Positions 1-7,334 of a stretch of 18,528 nt of DNA are shown piece after piece (the stretch's first letter is position 1; each line of letters begins with the position of its first letter). Source of the DNA: Actinomycetota bacterium. Its GTDB lineage: Bacteria; Actinomycetota; CADDZG01; WHSQ01. The position numbers were made by a program, and so were the translations under genes. The notes beneath the pieces are model-generated. The model was given only the letters and a program-made list of their open reading frames with translations, had not been told where the DNA came from and searched no databases. Location of the stretch: NCBI GenBank assembly GCA_016781115.1, contig JADDQX010000020.1, forward strand, positions 1 through 18,528. Direction: 5' to 3'.

Positions 1-43
1 AGACGGCGGCTATGACTGCGAACAGCGGGCTCTTCTTGGACAT
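1..43 (-). CDS. 5' end of an unidentified gene, probably exported or membrane protein (partial)
   Basis: Only the first 14 codons are inside the window, reading MSKKSPLFAVIAAV. The ATG at 43 is preceded by AGGAGGAAG (48-56) with a 4-nt spacer, the strongest ribosome binding site in this end of the window, so the start is well supported. Two lysines followed by a hydrophobic run look like the beginning of a signal peptide or signal anchor. It lies 88 nt downstream of the thpR stop on the same strand, so it could be the next gene of the cinA-thpR operon or have its own promoter (an inverted repeat lies in the gap). The product cannot be identified from 14 residues. Confidence 0.6.
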   Translation of the reverse strand, partial: MSKKSPLFAVIAAV

Positions 44-59
44 TCTGCTTCCTCCTGGC

Positions 60-86
60 TAGTCACTCTGTGTGGTCGTGTGACTA
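60..86. repeat. 7-bp inverted repeat upstream of the left-edge gene
   Basis: TAGTCAC (60-66) and GTGACTA (80-86) are perfect inverted copies separated by 13 nt. They lie in the 88-nt gap between thpR and the next gene, just upstream of that gene's ribosome binding site. The centre-to-centre spacing of 20 nt, about two helical turns, is compatible with a dimeric regulator operator, but a hairpin in the leader is equally possible. There is no T-run after it on the minus strand, so a terminator is unlikely. Confidence 0.35.
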
Positions 87-131
87 CATTTCGCCAAGGA
101 GGACGCGACTCCTGCTTGAAAGTAGGAAAAA

Positions 132-722
132 TCAGGGAGATGCGCCAGCCGGTGCCGCTCGGGCCCCGCCCAAGGCGAAGTGGACGAGTCGCTCGTAGCG
201 GGCACCCGCTCGGCCGAGATGACTGCGCCACAGGTCGAACCCGCCGAGCCGGAAAGCCGCAGGCGGATCGCCAAGCGGCGGGAGGTCGTTCAAGCGCAGC
301 GGCGTCTTGAAGCGTGCGAGCGTCAGGTGAGGCGTGAAGGTGCGGCCCTCGGACGCGAAGCCCAACGGCTTCAGGGAGCCATCGAGCGCAGCGGCCAGCG
401 AGGCGAGCAGCCCCGCTGGATCGTCGAGCCCCACCCACAGGACGCGGGCCCGCCGTGGGTTCGGAAAGGCGCCGAGGTCGCTGAGCCTGAGCGTTGACGG
501 CGCATGGGCGGTGGCGATCTGCCGGCAGCGTGCCGCCACCGCGTCGAGGAGGTCGGGGGCGGTCGAGCCCAGGAACTTGAGCGTCACGTGCTGGTTCTCG
601 GTCGGGACCCACCGCGCCCCGGGCCACAAGGGGCCGAGCGCTTCGGTCTGCTCCGCAACCCAGGCGAGCTGGCCTTCCGGAACAGGAGCGGCGAGGAACA
701 GCCTCAGGTTCGGAGAGCTCAC
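132..722 (-). CDS. thpR: RNA 2',3'-cyclic phosphodiesterase (2'-5' RNA ligase family)
   Basis: A 196-aa protein of the 2H phosphoesterase superfamily. Both catalytic HxT motifs are present: H45-V-T47 in HVTLKFLG and H132-L-T134 in HLTLARF, separated by about 87 residues as expected for the two pseudo-symmetric lobes. Family members hydrolyse RNA 2',3'-cyclic phosphate ends and show 2'-5' RNA ligase activity in vitro; the physiological substrate is generally unclear. I chose the GTG at 722 because it overlaps the cinA stop as GTGA (4 nt), and the protein then begins SSPNLRLFLA, the usual family start; the open frame runs further upstream but that part is unrelated and lies inside cinA. It is translationally coupled to cinA. 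The C-terminus ends in a low-complexity Ala/Gly/Pro tail. Confidence 0.9.
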   Translation of the reverse strand: MSSPNLRLFLAAPVPEGQLAWVAEQTEALGPLWPGARWVPTENQHVTLKFLGSTAPDLLDAVAARCRQIATAHAPSTLRLSDLGAFPNPRRARVLWVGLDDPAGLLASLAAALDGSLKPLGFASEGRTFTPHLTLARFKTPLRLNDLPPLGDPPAAFRLGGFDLWRSHLGRAGARYERLVHFALGGARAAPAGASP

Positions 723-1954
723 TGCTCCTGGAGCAGCCGCCGACCGAGGTCTAGAGCCGACGTTACGGCTAGAGCCCGGATGTGGTCGCGGTCGCCGTAC
801 GCCTGAACGTGGCGCACCTGGGTCCGACCTCCCAGAGTGGCCGCAACGAACACCGTTCCGACGGGCTTCCCCTCTTGCTCGGAGGGGCCGGCCACCCCGG
901 TCGTGCCGAGGCCGAGATCTGCGCCGAAACGCCGCGCCGCCCCCTCGGCCAGCGCAGCGGCCGCTTCCTCGCTGACCGCCCCGGGACCGGCGAGCACCGC
1001 TTCGGGAACGCCGGCCACATCGCGCTTCGACTGGCTGGAGTAGCAGACGAGCGAGCCGAGGAAGTAATCGCCAGCTCCGGACGCGGCCATCAGCTCGGCT
1101 CCCAGCCATCCACCGGTGAGCGACTCGGCGCCGGCAACGGTGGCGCCGCGCTCGCGCAGCATCTTGCCTACGGCCTCGCCCACCGACACGGAGTCGCGGG
1201 GCAGCGCGTGGATGCCCACCCGGTCGCGGATCTCGTCCTCCAACGGGCGGATGAGCCCGAGCGCCGTTGACTCGTCCTGCGCTTTCGCCGTTAGCCGCAC
1301 CCGGACCGCTCCGGATCCCGCGCGGTACGCGATCGTCGGATTCGTCTGAGAGTCCACAAGGTCGGCGATCAACTCGTGGGTGCGCGACTCACCGAGGCCG
1401 ATCACGATCACTTCCCTGGTGGCGATCGTGCCGCCGCCAGCGCGCTCGCGGAGCTCCGGAAGAACGACCTTGGCGAGCATCGCCTTCATCTCCCACGGCA
1501 CCCCCGGGACCGCGAAGAGCAGCGCGCCTTCGTGTTCGATGCGGAAGCCGGGCGCCGTTCCCTCGGGCGGGATCGGCGTGGCACCGTCAGGAAGGTCTGC
1601 TTGTTTGAGGTTCTCAGCCGGCATCCCACGGCCGAGCTTGCTGAAGATTGACTCGATCGCGCCCACCAGATCTGGATCGCGGACGAGCGGCTTCCCGGTG
1701 ACCTCCGCAACGGCTTCTCGCGTGATGTCGTCGGGTGTCGGACCCAGGCCGCCGGTCACGACAACCACATCCGAACGTTCCAGCGCCACCCGCAGCGTCT
1801 CCACTATCCGACGCTGGTTGTCGCCGACGACGACGTGGAAGTAGACGTCGACGCCGACCCCCGCAAGAGCGTCCGAGATGTGCTGCGCGTTCGTGTTCGC
1901 GATCTGACCGAGGAGTAACTCGGTGCCGACGCCGACGATCTCAGCGTTCAACAA
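719..1954 (-). CDS. cinA: CinA family protein (competence/damage-inducible protein, NMN amidohydrolase-like)
   Basis: A 411-aa two-domain CinA. Residues 1-170 form the MoCF-like domain with VVVTGGLGPTPDD (64-76), matching the pyrophosphatase part of CinA proteins. Residues about 255-408 are the CinA C-terminal (PncC) domain, with AESLTGG (276-282) and TTGVAGP (351-357). In characterised members this domain deamidates nicotinamide mononucleotide and the N-terminal domain hydrolyses ADP-ribose, so a role in NAD salvage is known for the family and inferred here. Two TTG codons in tandem (1954 and 1951) are possible starts; either makes the gene overlap the end of pgsA by 11-14 nt. The 3' end overlaps thpR by 4 nt. 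The pgsA-cinA order is typical of actinobacteria. Confidence 0.92.
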   Translation of the reverse strand: MLNAEIVGVGTELLLGQIANTNAQHISDALAGVGVDVYFHVVVGDNQRRIVETLRVALERSDVVVVTGGLGPTPDDITREAVAEVTGKPLVRDPDLVGAIESIFSKLGRGMPAENLKQADLPDGATPIPPEGTAPGFRIEHEGALLFAVPGVPWEMKAMLAKVVLPELRERAGGGTIATREVIVIGLGESRTHELIADLVDSQTNPTIAYRAGSGAVRVRLTAKAQDESTALGLIRPLEDEIRDRVGIHALPRDSVSVGEAVGKMLRERGATVAGAESLTGGWLGAELMAASGAGDYFLGSLVCYSSQSKRDVAGVPEAVLAGPGAVSEEAAAALAEGAARRFGADLGLGTTGVAGPSEQEGKPVGTVFVAATLGGRTQVRHVQAYGDRDHIRALAVTSALDLGRRLLQEQ

Positions 1955-2474
1955 CGACCTCGCGTGAGGGCCGGGCGGCGAGGTACTCGACCCCCGAAAG
2001 CACCGTCACCACCACAGCGGCCACCAGCCACGCCCAGTGCGCGAGCGAGATCGAGCTCCAGGGAAGCAGCCACCACGAGACCATGCAGATCTGCAGGACG
2101 GTCTTCATCTTCGCGAAGCGACTCGCCGGCAGCGTGCCTCCACCGTTCACGATCCGGATCCGCAAGATCTGGATCGTGACCTCCCGCACCGCGATGACGA
2201 GAGCCGCCCACAACGGAAAGCCACGGGTGGCAACGAGGGCCACCAACGCGCCGCCCACCAGAAGCTTGTCCGCCAGAGGGTCGAGGAACTCGCCCATCCG
2301 GGTGACGATCGAAGACCTACGGGCGAGGTACCCGTCGACGAGGTCCGAGAGCGACGCAACGAGGAAGACGCCGAACGCCGCGAACGCTCCGGCATCCGAG
2401 TCGGAGTAGGCGAAGACCAAGAAAGCCGGCACCAGCGCGATCCGAGCGACCGTGATCGCGTTGGGCAGGTTCAC
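1941..2474 (-). CDS. pgsA: CDP-diacylglycerol--glycerol-3-phosphate 3-phosphatidyltransferase
   Basis: A 177-aa integral membrane enzyme of the CDP-alcohol phosphatidyltransferase family. The full active-site motif DxxDGxxARx8GxxxDxxxD is present: D44, D47, G48, A51, R52, G61, D65 and D69. It makes phosphatidylglycerophosphate from CDP-diacylglycerol and glycerol-3-phosphate at the cytoplasmic membrane. The N-terminus MNLPNAITVARI is characteristic of PgsA, as opposed to phosphatidylinositol-phosphate synthases of the same family. Four to six hydrophobic segments are visible, and the C-terminal part (about 118-170) is strongly hydrophobic. Start is GTG at 2474, 27 nt after the rimO stop. The gene overlaps the start of cinA. 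The main uncertainty is the exact alcohol substrate, which is inferred from neighbours and length. Confidence 0.9.
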   Translation of the reverse strand: MNLPNAITVARIALVPAFLVFAYSDSDAGAFAAFGVFLVASLSDLVDGYLARRSSIVTRMGEFLDPLADKLLVGGALVALVATRGFPLWAALVIAVREVTIQILRIRIVNGGGTLPASRFAKMKTVLQICMVSWWLLPWSSISLAHWAWLVAAVVVTVLSGVEYLAARPSREVVVER

Positions 2475-2501
2475 GCGCGAGAGATTACGCCGGAGACCCG
2501 C

Positions 2502-3866
2502 CTACACCAGCGCCGGCGCGTGATGCTCGCCGAGGAGGTCGGCCCCGTCCGTCGCGGTGATGCAGACGTCGACGTAATCCCCCACCTGCAACCGCTGCCG
2601 TGACCGGAACCGGATCTCGCCGTCCACCTCGGGAGCTTCCCGGTGCGACCTGCCGCTCCACGTCTGGCACTCGACGTCAAGCCGCTCTACGAGTACCCGT
2701 AACGTTGTTCCGACGAAGCTGTGCGCGCGTTGCTCCATCACACGGTCGGCCGCGGTAGCCACGCACTCCGTCCGTTGCCGCGCGATGGCCTCGGGCACCG
2801 CGTCCGGCAGGTCGAACCCACGCGTGCCGACCTCGGGGGAGTAGGTGAACGTGCCGACCCAGTCGAGGCCGGCATCCACCACGAACGACTCGACCTCCGC
2901 CGCGTCTTCGTCCGTCTCGCCGGGGAAGCCCAAGATGAAGGTGGAGCGGATCGCGGCGGTGGGGTCGTGCGACCTGATGCGGTCGATCATCTTTTCGAAG
3001 CGGGCGCGGCCCCCCCACCGGCCCATGCCGCGCAACACCGAGGGCGCAACGTGCTGTAAGGACAGATCGAAGTAGGAGACGATCTTCTCCGAGCCCGCGA
3101 TGGTGTCGATCAACTCGTCGGTCACGCCCTGCGGATGCAGATACATGAGCCGCAGCCTCTGGATCCCGTCGACGTCCTCGAGTCGCCGCAGCAGGGCGAC
3201 GAGGTCATCGTTGCCCGTGTCCCGGCCCCACATCACCGAGTCCTGACTGACCAGTGACAGCTCCGTGATCCCTTGGGAGGCAAGGTGTCTCACCTCGCTC
3301 TCGATCACCTCGAAGGAGCGAGAGCGGAACTTGCCGCGCATCAAAGGGATCGCGCAGAAGGTACAGCCGCGGTCACATCCCTCCGCGATCTTGATATAGG
3401 CCCAGGGTGCGCGACCGAACCGGATGCGCGGGTTGGCCTCGATCGTCGCGTCCCACCACGCCGGGTCGAAGCGCGTGCCGGGATCTCCGTAGATCTTCCG
3501 CTCGAGCGTTCCCTCAGCGGCACCCGCCACTATCTCGGCGATACGCGGATAGGCCGCGAAATCGACGAGCGCGTCGACCTCCGGGAGTGACGCCTCGAGC
3601 TCGTCGGCCGAGCGCGCCACCAGGCACCCGGTGACGACGAGGGCCTTCAGGTCGCCCGAACGCTTGAGATCACCGAGATCGAGGAGCTCTTCGACCGTCT
3701 CGCGCCGCGCCGGATCGATGAAGCCACACGTGTTTACCAGCACCACGTCGGCGCCACGGACCTCTTCGGATACCTCGTGGCCGGCCGCGGACAACATCCC
3801 GCCGAGGCCCTCCGAGTCGATCGCGTTCTTCGCGCAGCCGAGTGTGACGACACCTATCCGCGTCAT
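2502..3866 (-). CDS. rimO: Ribosomal protein uS12 methylthiotransferase RimO
   Basis: A 454-aa radical SAM methylthiotransferase. The N-terminal UPF0004 domain holds three cysteines for one iron-sulfur cluster (C11 in LGCAKN, C47 in NTCGF, C81 in TGCL). The radical SAM domain has the CxxxCxxC motif C164, C168, C171 in GCDRGCTFCAIP, followed by RGKFRSR. The C-terminal TRAM domain (about 388-450) completes the family architecture. RimO adds a methylthio group to a conserved aspartate of ribosomal protein S12. Assignment to RimO rather than the tRNA enzyme MiaB rests on the N-terminal LGCAKNAIDSE and the pgsA/cinA/ftsK neighbourhood. The ATG at 3866 begins 10 nt after the upstream RodZ-like gene, so the two are probably co-transcribed. 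Confidence 0.92.
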   Translation of the reverse strand: MTRIGVVTLGCAKNAIDSEGLGGMLSAAGHEVSEEVRGADVVLVNTCGFIDPARRETVEELLDLGDLKRSGDLKALVVTGCLVARSADELEASLPEVDALVDFAAYPRIAEIVAGAAEGTLERKIYGDPGTRFDPAWWDATIEANPRIRFGRAPWAYIKIAEGCDRGCTFCAIPLMRGKFRSRSFEVIESEVRHLASQGITELSLVSQDSVMWGRDTGNDDLVALLRRLEDVDGIQRLRLMYLHPQGVTDELIDTIAGSEKIVSYFDLSLQHVAPSVLRGMGRWGGRARFEKMIDRIRSHDPTAAIRSTFILGFPGETDEDAAEVESFVVDAGLDWVGTFTYSPEVGTRGFDLPDAVPEAIARQRTECVATAADRVMEQRAHSFVGTTLRVLVERLDVECQTWSGRSHREAPEVDGEIRFRSRQRLQVGDYVDVCITATDGADLLGEHHAPALV

Positions 3867-3876
3867 CGAAGCACCA

Positions 3877-4638
3877 TCACAACAGCGACTCGACGTCGTC
3901 GGGGAAGGTGAGGTTCAGGGGCTCGGATCCACCCGGGGACCCGATGCTTCGCCCGTTGAGCACGAGCTCGACGCCCGCGGGATACCCGAGACGGACGAAG
4001 AGCTCGTTCCGTGCGGTGAACGTCATGGAGTCGCCCGCTGCGATCGTCTGGGTCGTCGGTGCACCGCCGTCCACCGCGACGAGCGTCCAGCAGGCTTCGA
4101 TGGCGACGATCCGCAGCTTGATCCCGTCTTCGAGCGCGACGGCCCCCTCCTCACCGGTCTCGGCCTGGGTCGCCGACCCCGAGGGCTCTGGGGAAGGCGA
4201 CGGCGTGGTGCCCGCTCCCGCAACGTCGCGACGCTCGCCTTCGTCACCCGAGATGAGGCCGACGACGCCCAGCATGACCAACATGGCCGCCGCGACCACG
4301 GCTGCGACCGTCCAGCTGCTGGAGACGCGGCGCCTGGGCACGAGGTCGTTCTTGCCGTGCCGTTCCAGAACGGCGATGGGCGAGGTGTCGACCCGTCCCC
4401 CGTAGAGGCGGTCGAACTCCTCCAGCAATGGATCCGGAGCGACGCGCAAGAAGCGCGCGTAGGTCTTCACGAATCCTCGAACGTAAGCGGGCGCTAGGAA
4501 TGCGAAATCATCCGACTCGATCCGCATCAGGTAGTCGCGCCTGATACGCGTCTCTTCAGCGGCTCGGTCGATGCTGACGCGGCGTTTGCGTCGTGCGGAG
4601 CTGAGGTAGCTCCCGATGGTCGTAGGCGATTCGGTCAC
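3877..4638 (-). CDS. RodZ-like membrane-anchored helix-turn-helix protein
   Basis: A 253-aa protein with the RodZ layout: an N-terminal HTH_25/XRE-like domain (about 5-75, including AAEETRIRRDYLMRIESDD), a basic segment, one transmembrane helix (about 109-129), a Thr/Pro/Ser/Glu-rich linker (140-165), and a C-terminal beta-rich DUF4115-like domain (about 170-250, with CWTLVAVDGG). In other bacteria RodZ connects MreB with the cell-wall elongation machinery; whether this organism has MreB cannot be seen here. The start is GTG at 4638 with a weak ribosome binding site, behind a perfect TATAAT. It is the first gene after the ftsK stop and probably leads a unit of this gene, rimO, pgsA, cinA and thpR. 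The family call is fairly sure, while the exact role is inferred. Confidence 0.8.
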   Translation of the reverse strand: MTESPTTIGSYLSSARRKRRVSIDRAAEETRIRRDYLMRIESDDFAFLAPAYVRGFVKTYARFLRVAPDPLLEEFDRLYGGRVDTSPIAVLERHGKNDLVPRRRVSSSWTVAAVVAAAMLVMLGVVGLISGDEGERRDVAGAGTTPSPSPEPSGSATQAETGEEGAVALEDGIKLRIVAIEACWTLVAVDGGAPTTQTIAAGDSMTFTARNELFVRLGYPAGVELVLNGRSIGSPGGSEPLNLTFPDDVESLL

Positions 4639-4685
4639 GGTGGTCCGATGCTCGGCGGTGCGTGGGGAAGTCTGGGGTGACGACC

Positions 4686-4691
4686 ATTATA
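4686..4691 (-). promoter_or_regulatory. -10 box (TATAAT) upstream of the RodZ-like gene
   Basis: The minus strand carries a perfect TATAAT at 4691-4686 in the 67-nt gap between ftsK and the RodZ-like gene. Transcription would begin near 4679, giving a leader of about 40 nt before the GTG at 4638. No good -35 hexamer lies 16-18 nt upstream; the sequence there overlaps the last codons of ftsK. In such GC-rich DNA a perfect -10 by chance in an intergenic gap is unlikely, so I read it as the promoter of the RodZ-rimO-pgsA-cinA-thpR unit. Confidence 0.55.
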
Positions 4692-4705
4692 GGAACCCGC
4701 GACGT

Positions 4706-7018
4706 TCAGTTGGTGCGCGCCTCGAGCTCCTCCGCGGTCATAAGAACGTCGCGCGGCTTGGAGCCCTGCGAGGGTCCGACCACACCACGCTGCTCCAGAA
4801 GATCCATCAGCCGCCCCGCGCGCGCGAAGCCGACCTGGAGCTTGCGCTGCAGCATCGATGTCGATCCGAGCTGCGAGCGAACGACCAGATCGAGGGCCTC
4901 CTGGAGGAGCTCGTCGTCACCACCTCCACCCGGGCCGGAGGACCCACCGCCAAGGCCCGGCTCGTCCGCGGTGATCCCCTCCAGATAGTGCGGCTCTCCT
5001 TGACGGCGCGCGTGACCCACCACCGCGGCCACCTCCTTCTCGTTCACCCATGAACCCTGGATCCGCCGCGGCTTCGACGAGTTGGCGTGGAGATAGAGCA
5101 TGTCGCCGTGGCCGATGAGCTTGTCCGCGCCGCCCTGGTCGAGGATGACGCGGGAATCTTGCTGCGACGCCACCGAGAAGGCCATGCGCGATGGGATGTT
5201 GGCCTTGATGACGCCGGTCACGACGTCGACGGACGGGCGTTGCGTCGCGATGATGAGGTGGATCCCGACGGCGCGAGCCATCTGCGCGATGCGACAGATC
5301 GCGTTCTCGACATCGCGCGGCGCCACCATCATGAGGTCCGACAGCTCATCGACGACGACCAGGATGTAAGGGAGCTGTTCCGGATCGGGCTCGTCATCCG
5401 AACGCTTCACCACCGTGCCCTGCGCGACCGCCTCGTTGTAGAACTCCAGGTTGCGCATCCCGGAATGGGCGAGCGTCTCGTAGCGGAGCTCCATCTCCTT
5501 GACCACCCAGTTGAGAGCCGACGCTGCCTTCTTCGGCACGGTCACGACGGGGGTGAGCAGGTGTGGGACCCCCGCGAAGTGGGTCAGCTCCACGCGCTTC
5601 GGGTCGATCAGGATCATGCGAACCTGATCCGGGCGTGCTCGCATGAGCACGGACGTGATCATCGAGTTCATGCACGAGGACTTCCCGGAGTTGGTCGCGC
5701 CGGCGAGCAGGACGTGCGGCATCTCGGTGATCTTGGCGAGGACGGTTTCACCCGAGATGTCTTGTCCCAGCGCAACCGCAAGGGGGTGCTTGTCGTTGCG
5801 AGCCTCCTTCGACGACAGCACGTCGCCGATTGTCACGAGGTTGCGCGTACGGTTCGGGACCTCGATCCCGATCGCGCTCTTTCCGGGGATGGGCGCGAGG
5901 AAACGCAGCTCACCCGATGCGAGCGCGTACTTGATCTCGTTCGACAGCGACAACACGCGGTTAACCTTCACACCGGCGCCGAGCTCGATCTCGAAGCGCG
6001 TGACGGTCGGACCGGCCGTATAGCCGGTGACGGAGGCGTCGACGGAGAACTGTTCGAGCGTCTCCTCGAGCGTCTTGATCGTCTCCTCTATCGAACGGGC
6101 GGAGATCTCCTTCGCCCCGCCGCGGGACAGGAGCTCGAGAGGGGGAAGCTTGTAGCTCCGAGAGCTTCCCACCGGCATAGCAAGCTGCTCGGAGCGCGGT
6201 GGGGCCGCCGTCGCCACCGGTTGGGCCTCTCCTATGTCGTCCCGCTCTTCCTCGTCCGCGTCCGCGAAATCATCGTCCTCGTACACGGGAGCGTCGTCGA
6301 CCTCCGACGCCTCGTCCGCGTCCTCATCGTCGTCGACCCGATCGGCAAGCCCCTTCGCGAACTCCCACGCGATCGAGGTCGCCGCCGAGATCCAGCCTGC
6401 CACCCGGCGCACGGGCGTCTTCGTGATGACCATGACACCGACGCCGAACAGCAGCAGCATGAGCAGGGCGGTCGCCCACACCCCGACCACGTCCGAGATG
6501 GGCCGCGCCAACAGAGCTCCGAAGATGCCTCCGATGTTCTGCAACCTCTCCAGAGGTGCCGACAGGCTGCGGTTGTGCTTCGCCAGATGGACCAGACCCG
6601 CGACCGCCAGCGTGCAGATCGCGAGGCCGGCGAGGACACGGGGCGCGTGCTCCCGAAGCCGCGGCACGACCATGAGCCCGGCGACCCCGACCATCAGGAG
6701 CGGAACGAAGAAAACCACGCGGCCGACCATGAGGCGCGAGAGGTAGTCGATCGCGGTGCCGACCGGCCCCGCTCCATCCCCGTAGATGCCGAGGGCTGCG
6801 ATGACGGCCGCGAACCCGAGGACGCCTCCCCACGCCTCTGGCGGGGCGCCGCGAACGTGCACAGCGCTCCAGCGAGCGGCCGCGAGCACCTTTGACGGTT
6901 GCTTCTTCTTCGCGGAGCGGGAGGCGGGCCGCTTCTGCGGGGCTCGGGGCTTGGGACGGGACGAGGCCGAAGAACGCTTCTTCTTCGGAGCGGTTTTCCG
7001 GCGCGCGCGGGTAGCCAT
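4706..7018 (-). CDS. ftsK: DNA translocase FtsK/SpoIIIE
   Basis: A 770-aa FtsK family motor. Order of parts: a very basic N-terminus (1-45, Lys/Arg/Pro/Ser-rich), four to five transmembrane segments (about 62-205), an acidic linker (227-263), the alpha/beta motor, and a winged-helix gamma domain (about 702-765, with QLGSTSMLQRKLQVGFARAGR). The Walker A motif is GATNSGKS (440-447, K446) and Walker B is VVVDE (554-558). FtsK is a hexameric pump that moves chromosome ends away from the division septum and, through gamma, recognises KOPS-like sites. The ATG at 7018 begins the only plausible N-terminus. The gene starts only 41 nt from an inserted mobile element, so its natural upstream region has been replaced. 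The length is normal for actinobacterial FtsK and I see no damage. Confidence 0.95.
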   Translation of the reverse strand: MATRARRKTAPKKKRSSASSRPKPRAPQKRPASRSAKKKQPSKVLAAARWSAVHVRGAPPEAWGGVLGFAAVIAALGIYGDGAGPVGTAIDYLSRLMVGRVVFFVPLLMVGVAGLMVVPRLREHAPRVLAGLAICTLAVAGLVHLAKHNRSLSAPLERLQNIGGIFGALLARPISDVVGVWATALLMLLLFGVGVMVITKTPVRRVAGWISAATSIAWEFAKGLADRVDDDEDADEASEVDDAPVYEDDDFADADEEERDDIGEAQPVATAAPPRSEQLAMPVGSSRSYKLPPLELLSRGGAKEISARSIEETIKTLEETLEQFSVDASVTGYTAGPTVTRFEIELGAGVKVNRVLSLSNEIKYALASGELRFLAPIPGKSAIGIEVPNRTRNLVTIGDVLSSKEARNDKHPLAVALGQDISGETVLAKITEMPHVLLAGATNSGKSSCMNSMITSVLMRARPDQVRMILIDPKRVELTHFAGVPHLLTPVVTVPKKAASALNWVVKEMELRYETLAHSGMRNLEFYNEAVAQGTVVKRSDDEPDPEQLPYILVVVDELSDLMMVAPRDVENAICRIAQMARAVGIHLIIATQRPSVDVVTGVIKANIPSRMAFSVASQQDSRVILDQGGADKLIGHGDMLYLHANSSKPRRIQGSWVNEKEVAAVVGHARRQGEPHYLEGITADEPGLGGGSSGPGGGGDDELLQEALDLVVRSQLGSTSMLQRKLQVGFARAGRLMDLLEQRGVVGPSQGSKPRDVLMTAEELEARTN

Positions 7019-7058
7019 CAGGCCACAACTTTAACAATAGAGGACAGAAATAACAGCC

Positions 7059-7066
7059 TTTCCCTG
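7059..7066. repeat. Target site duplication, left copy (TTTCCCTG)
   Basis: TTTCCCTG directly borders the left inverted repeat and is repeated exactly at 9740-9747. Eight-base duplications are what I know for IS1595-family insertions. The identity extends two bases further (CCTTTCCCTG), which I take as chance, because on the right side those two bases belong to the terminal repeat. Confidence 0.8.
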
Positions 7067-7067
7067 G

Positions 7068-7093
7068 GGGAACTATCCCTTCAAGGCAGGTAC
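7068..7093 (+). repeat. Terminal inverted repeat, left (IRL)
   Basis: Read inward, the left end is GGGAACTATCCCTT followed by CAAGGCAGGTAC. It matches the right end at 22 of 26 positions, with identical cores AACTATCCCTT and CAGGTAC; the mismatches are at repeat positions 3, 15, 17 and 19. One further G (7067) separates it from the target duplication. Confidence 0.85.
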
Positions 7094-7098
7094 AGGGG

Positions 7099-7104
7099 TA
7101 AACT
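7099..7104 (+). promoter_or_regulatory. Possible -10 box (TAAACT) for a leaderless start at 7111
   Basis: TAAACT fits the actinobacterial TANNNT -10 pattern and ends 6 nt before the ATG at 7111, placing the predicted transcription start at or next to that ATG. This would explain why the 50-aa gene lacks a well-placed ribosome binding site. There is no convincing -35. Confidence 0.3.
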
Positions 7105-7110
7105 GCTCTC

Positions 7111-7263
7111 ATGCCCTTTCAACGTCCTCTCAGCAGCGCGACGCCCGAGCAGGAGGCAGCGCAGAGCAAAAAGGCGCGCCGCACGGAGCTACTGAGGGTG
7201 GGAATCCCGGCAGCGGGCCTTCTTGTCGCGGTGGTGAGTCTGGTGGTGGCGATTCTGAAGTAG
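7111..7263 (+). CDS. Small predicted single-pass membrane protein (50 aa), passenger gene
   Basis: An ATG-to-TAG frame of 50 codons starting 44 nt inside the left end of the mobile element. The N-terminal half is polar and charged (PEQEAAQSKKARRTELLR) and the C-terminal half is one hydrophobic segment (about residues 31-49, GIPAAGLLVAVVSLVVAILK). This gives a clear amphipathic layout: a basic stretch followed by a single membrane span ending in Lys. Codon use has GC-rich third positions like a real gene. An AGGGG lies about 13 nt upstream, too far for a good ribosome binding site, while a possible -10 box suggests leaderless expression. It converges on the frameshifted gene at 7335-7657. I do not recognise a family; it may be a chance frame, but the membrane segment argues for a gene. 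Confidence 0.5.
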   Translation: MPFQRPLSSATPEQEAAQSKKARRTELLRVGIPAAGLLVAVVSLVVAILK

Positions 7264-7287
7264 GTGGGGACGATGAGCCCCCGGTAG

Positions 7288-7327
7288 ACGACGCAATCAC
7301 CACCGAGAAGGTTCGGAAGGGCGTCGT
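7288..7327. repeat. Inverted repeat between convergent passenger genes, possible terminator
   Basis: ACGACGC (7288-7294) and GCGTCGT (7321-7327) are perfect inverted copies, with a smaller CCGA/TCGG pair inside the loop. It sits in the 71-nt gap between the 3' ends of the plus-strand 50-aa gene and the minus-strand frameshifted gene, where a bidirectional terminator would be expected. No T-run follows on either strand, so the call is weak. Confidence 0.3.
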
Positions 7328-7334
7328 AACAACG

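Noticed and set aside
10..627. A 205-aa minus-strand open frame over thpR and the left edge
   Set aside because: It overlaps thpR in another frame, is Arg/Pro-rich without motifs, and ignores the well-placed start at 43.
5087..6895. A 602-aa plus-strand open frame opposite ftsK
   Set aside because: It is a mirror of the FtsK codons in GC-rich DNA; the product is rich in Arg, Asp, His and Val without domain motifs, while the minus strand has complete FtsK motifs.
7057..7066. A 10-bp rather than 8-bp target duplication (CCTTTCCCTG)
   Set aside because: The two extra C bases on the right side belong to the terminal repeat (GG at its tip on the minus strand), so the match is chance; 8 bp agrees with the family.
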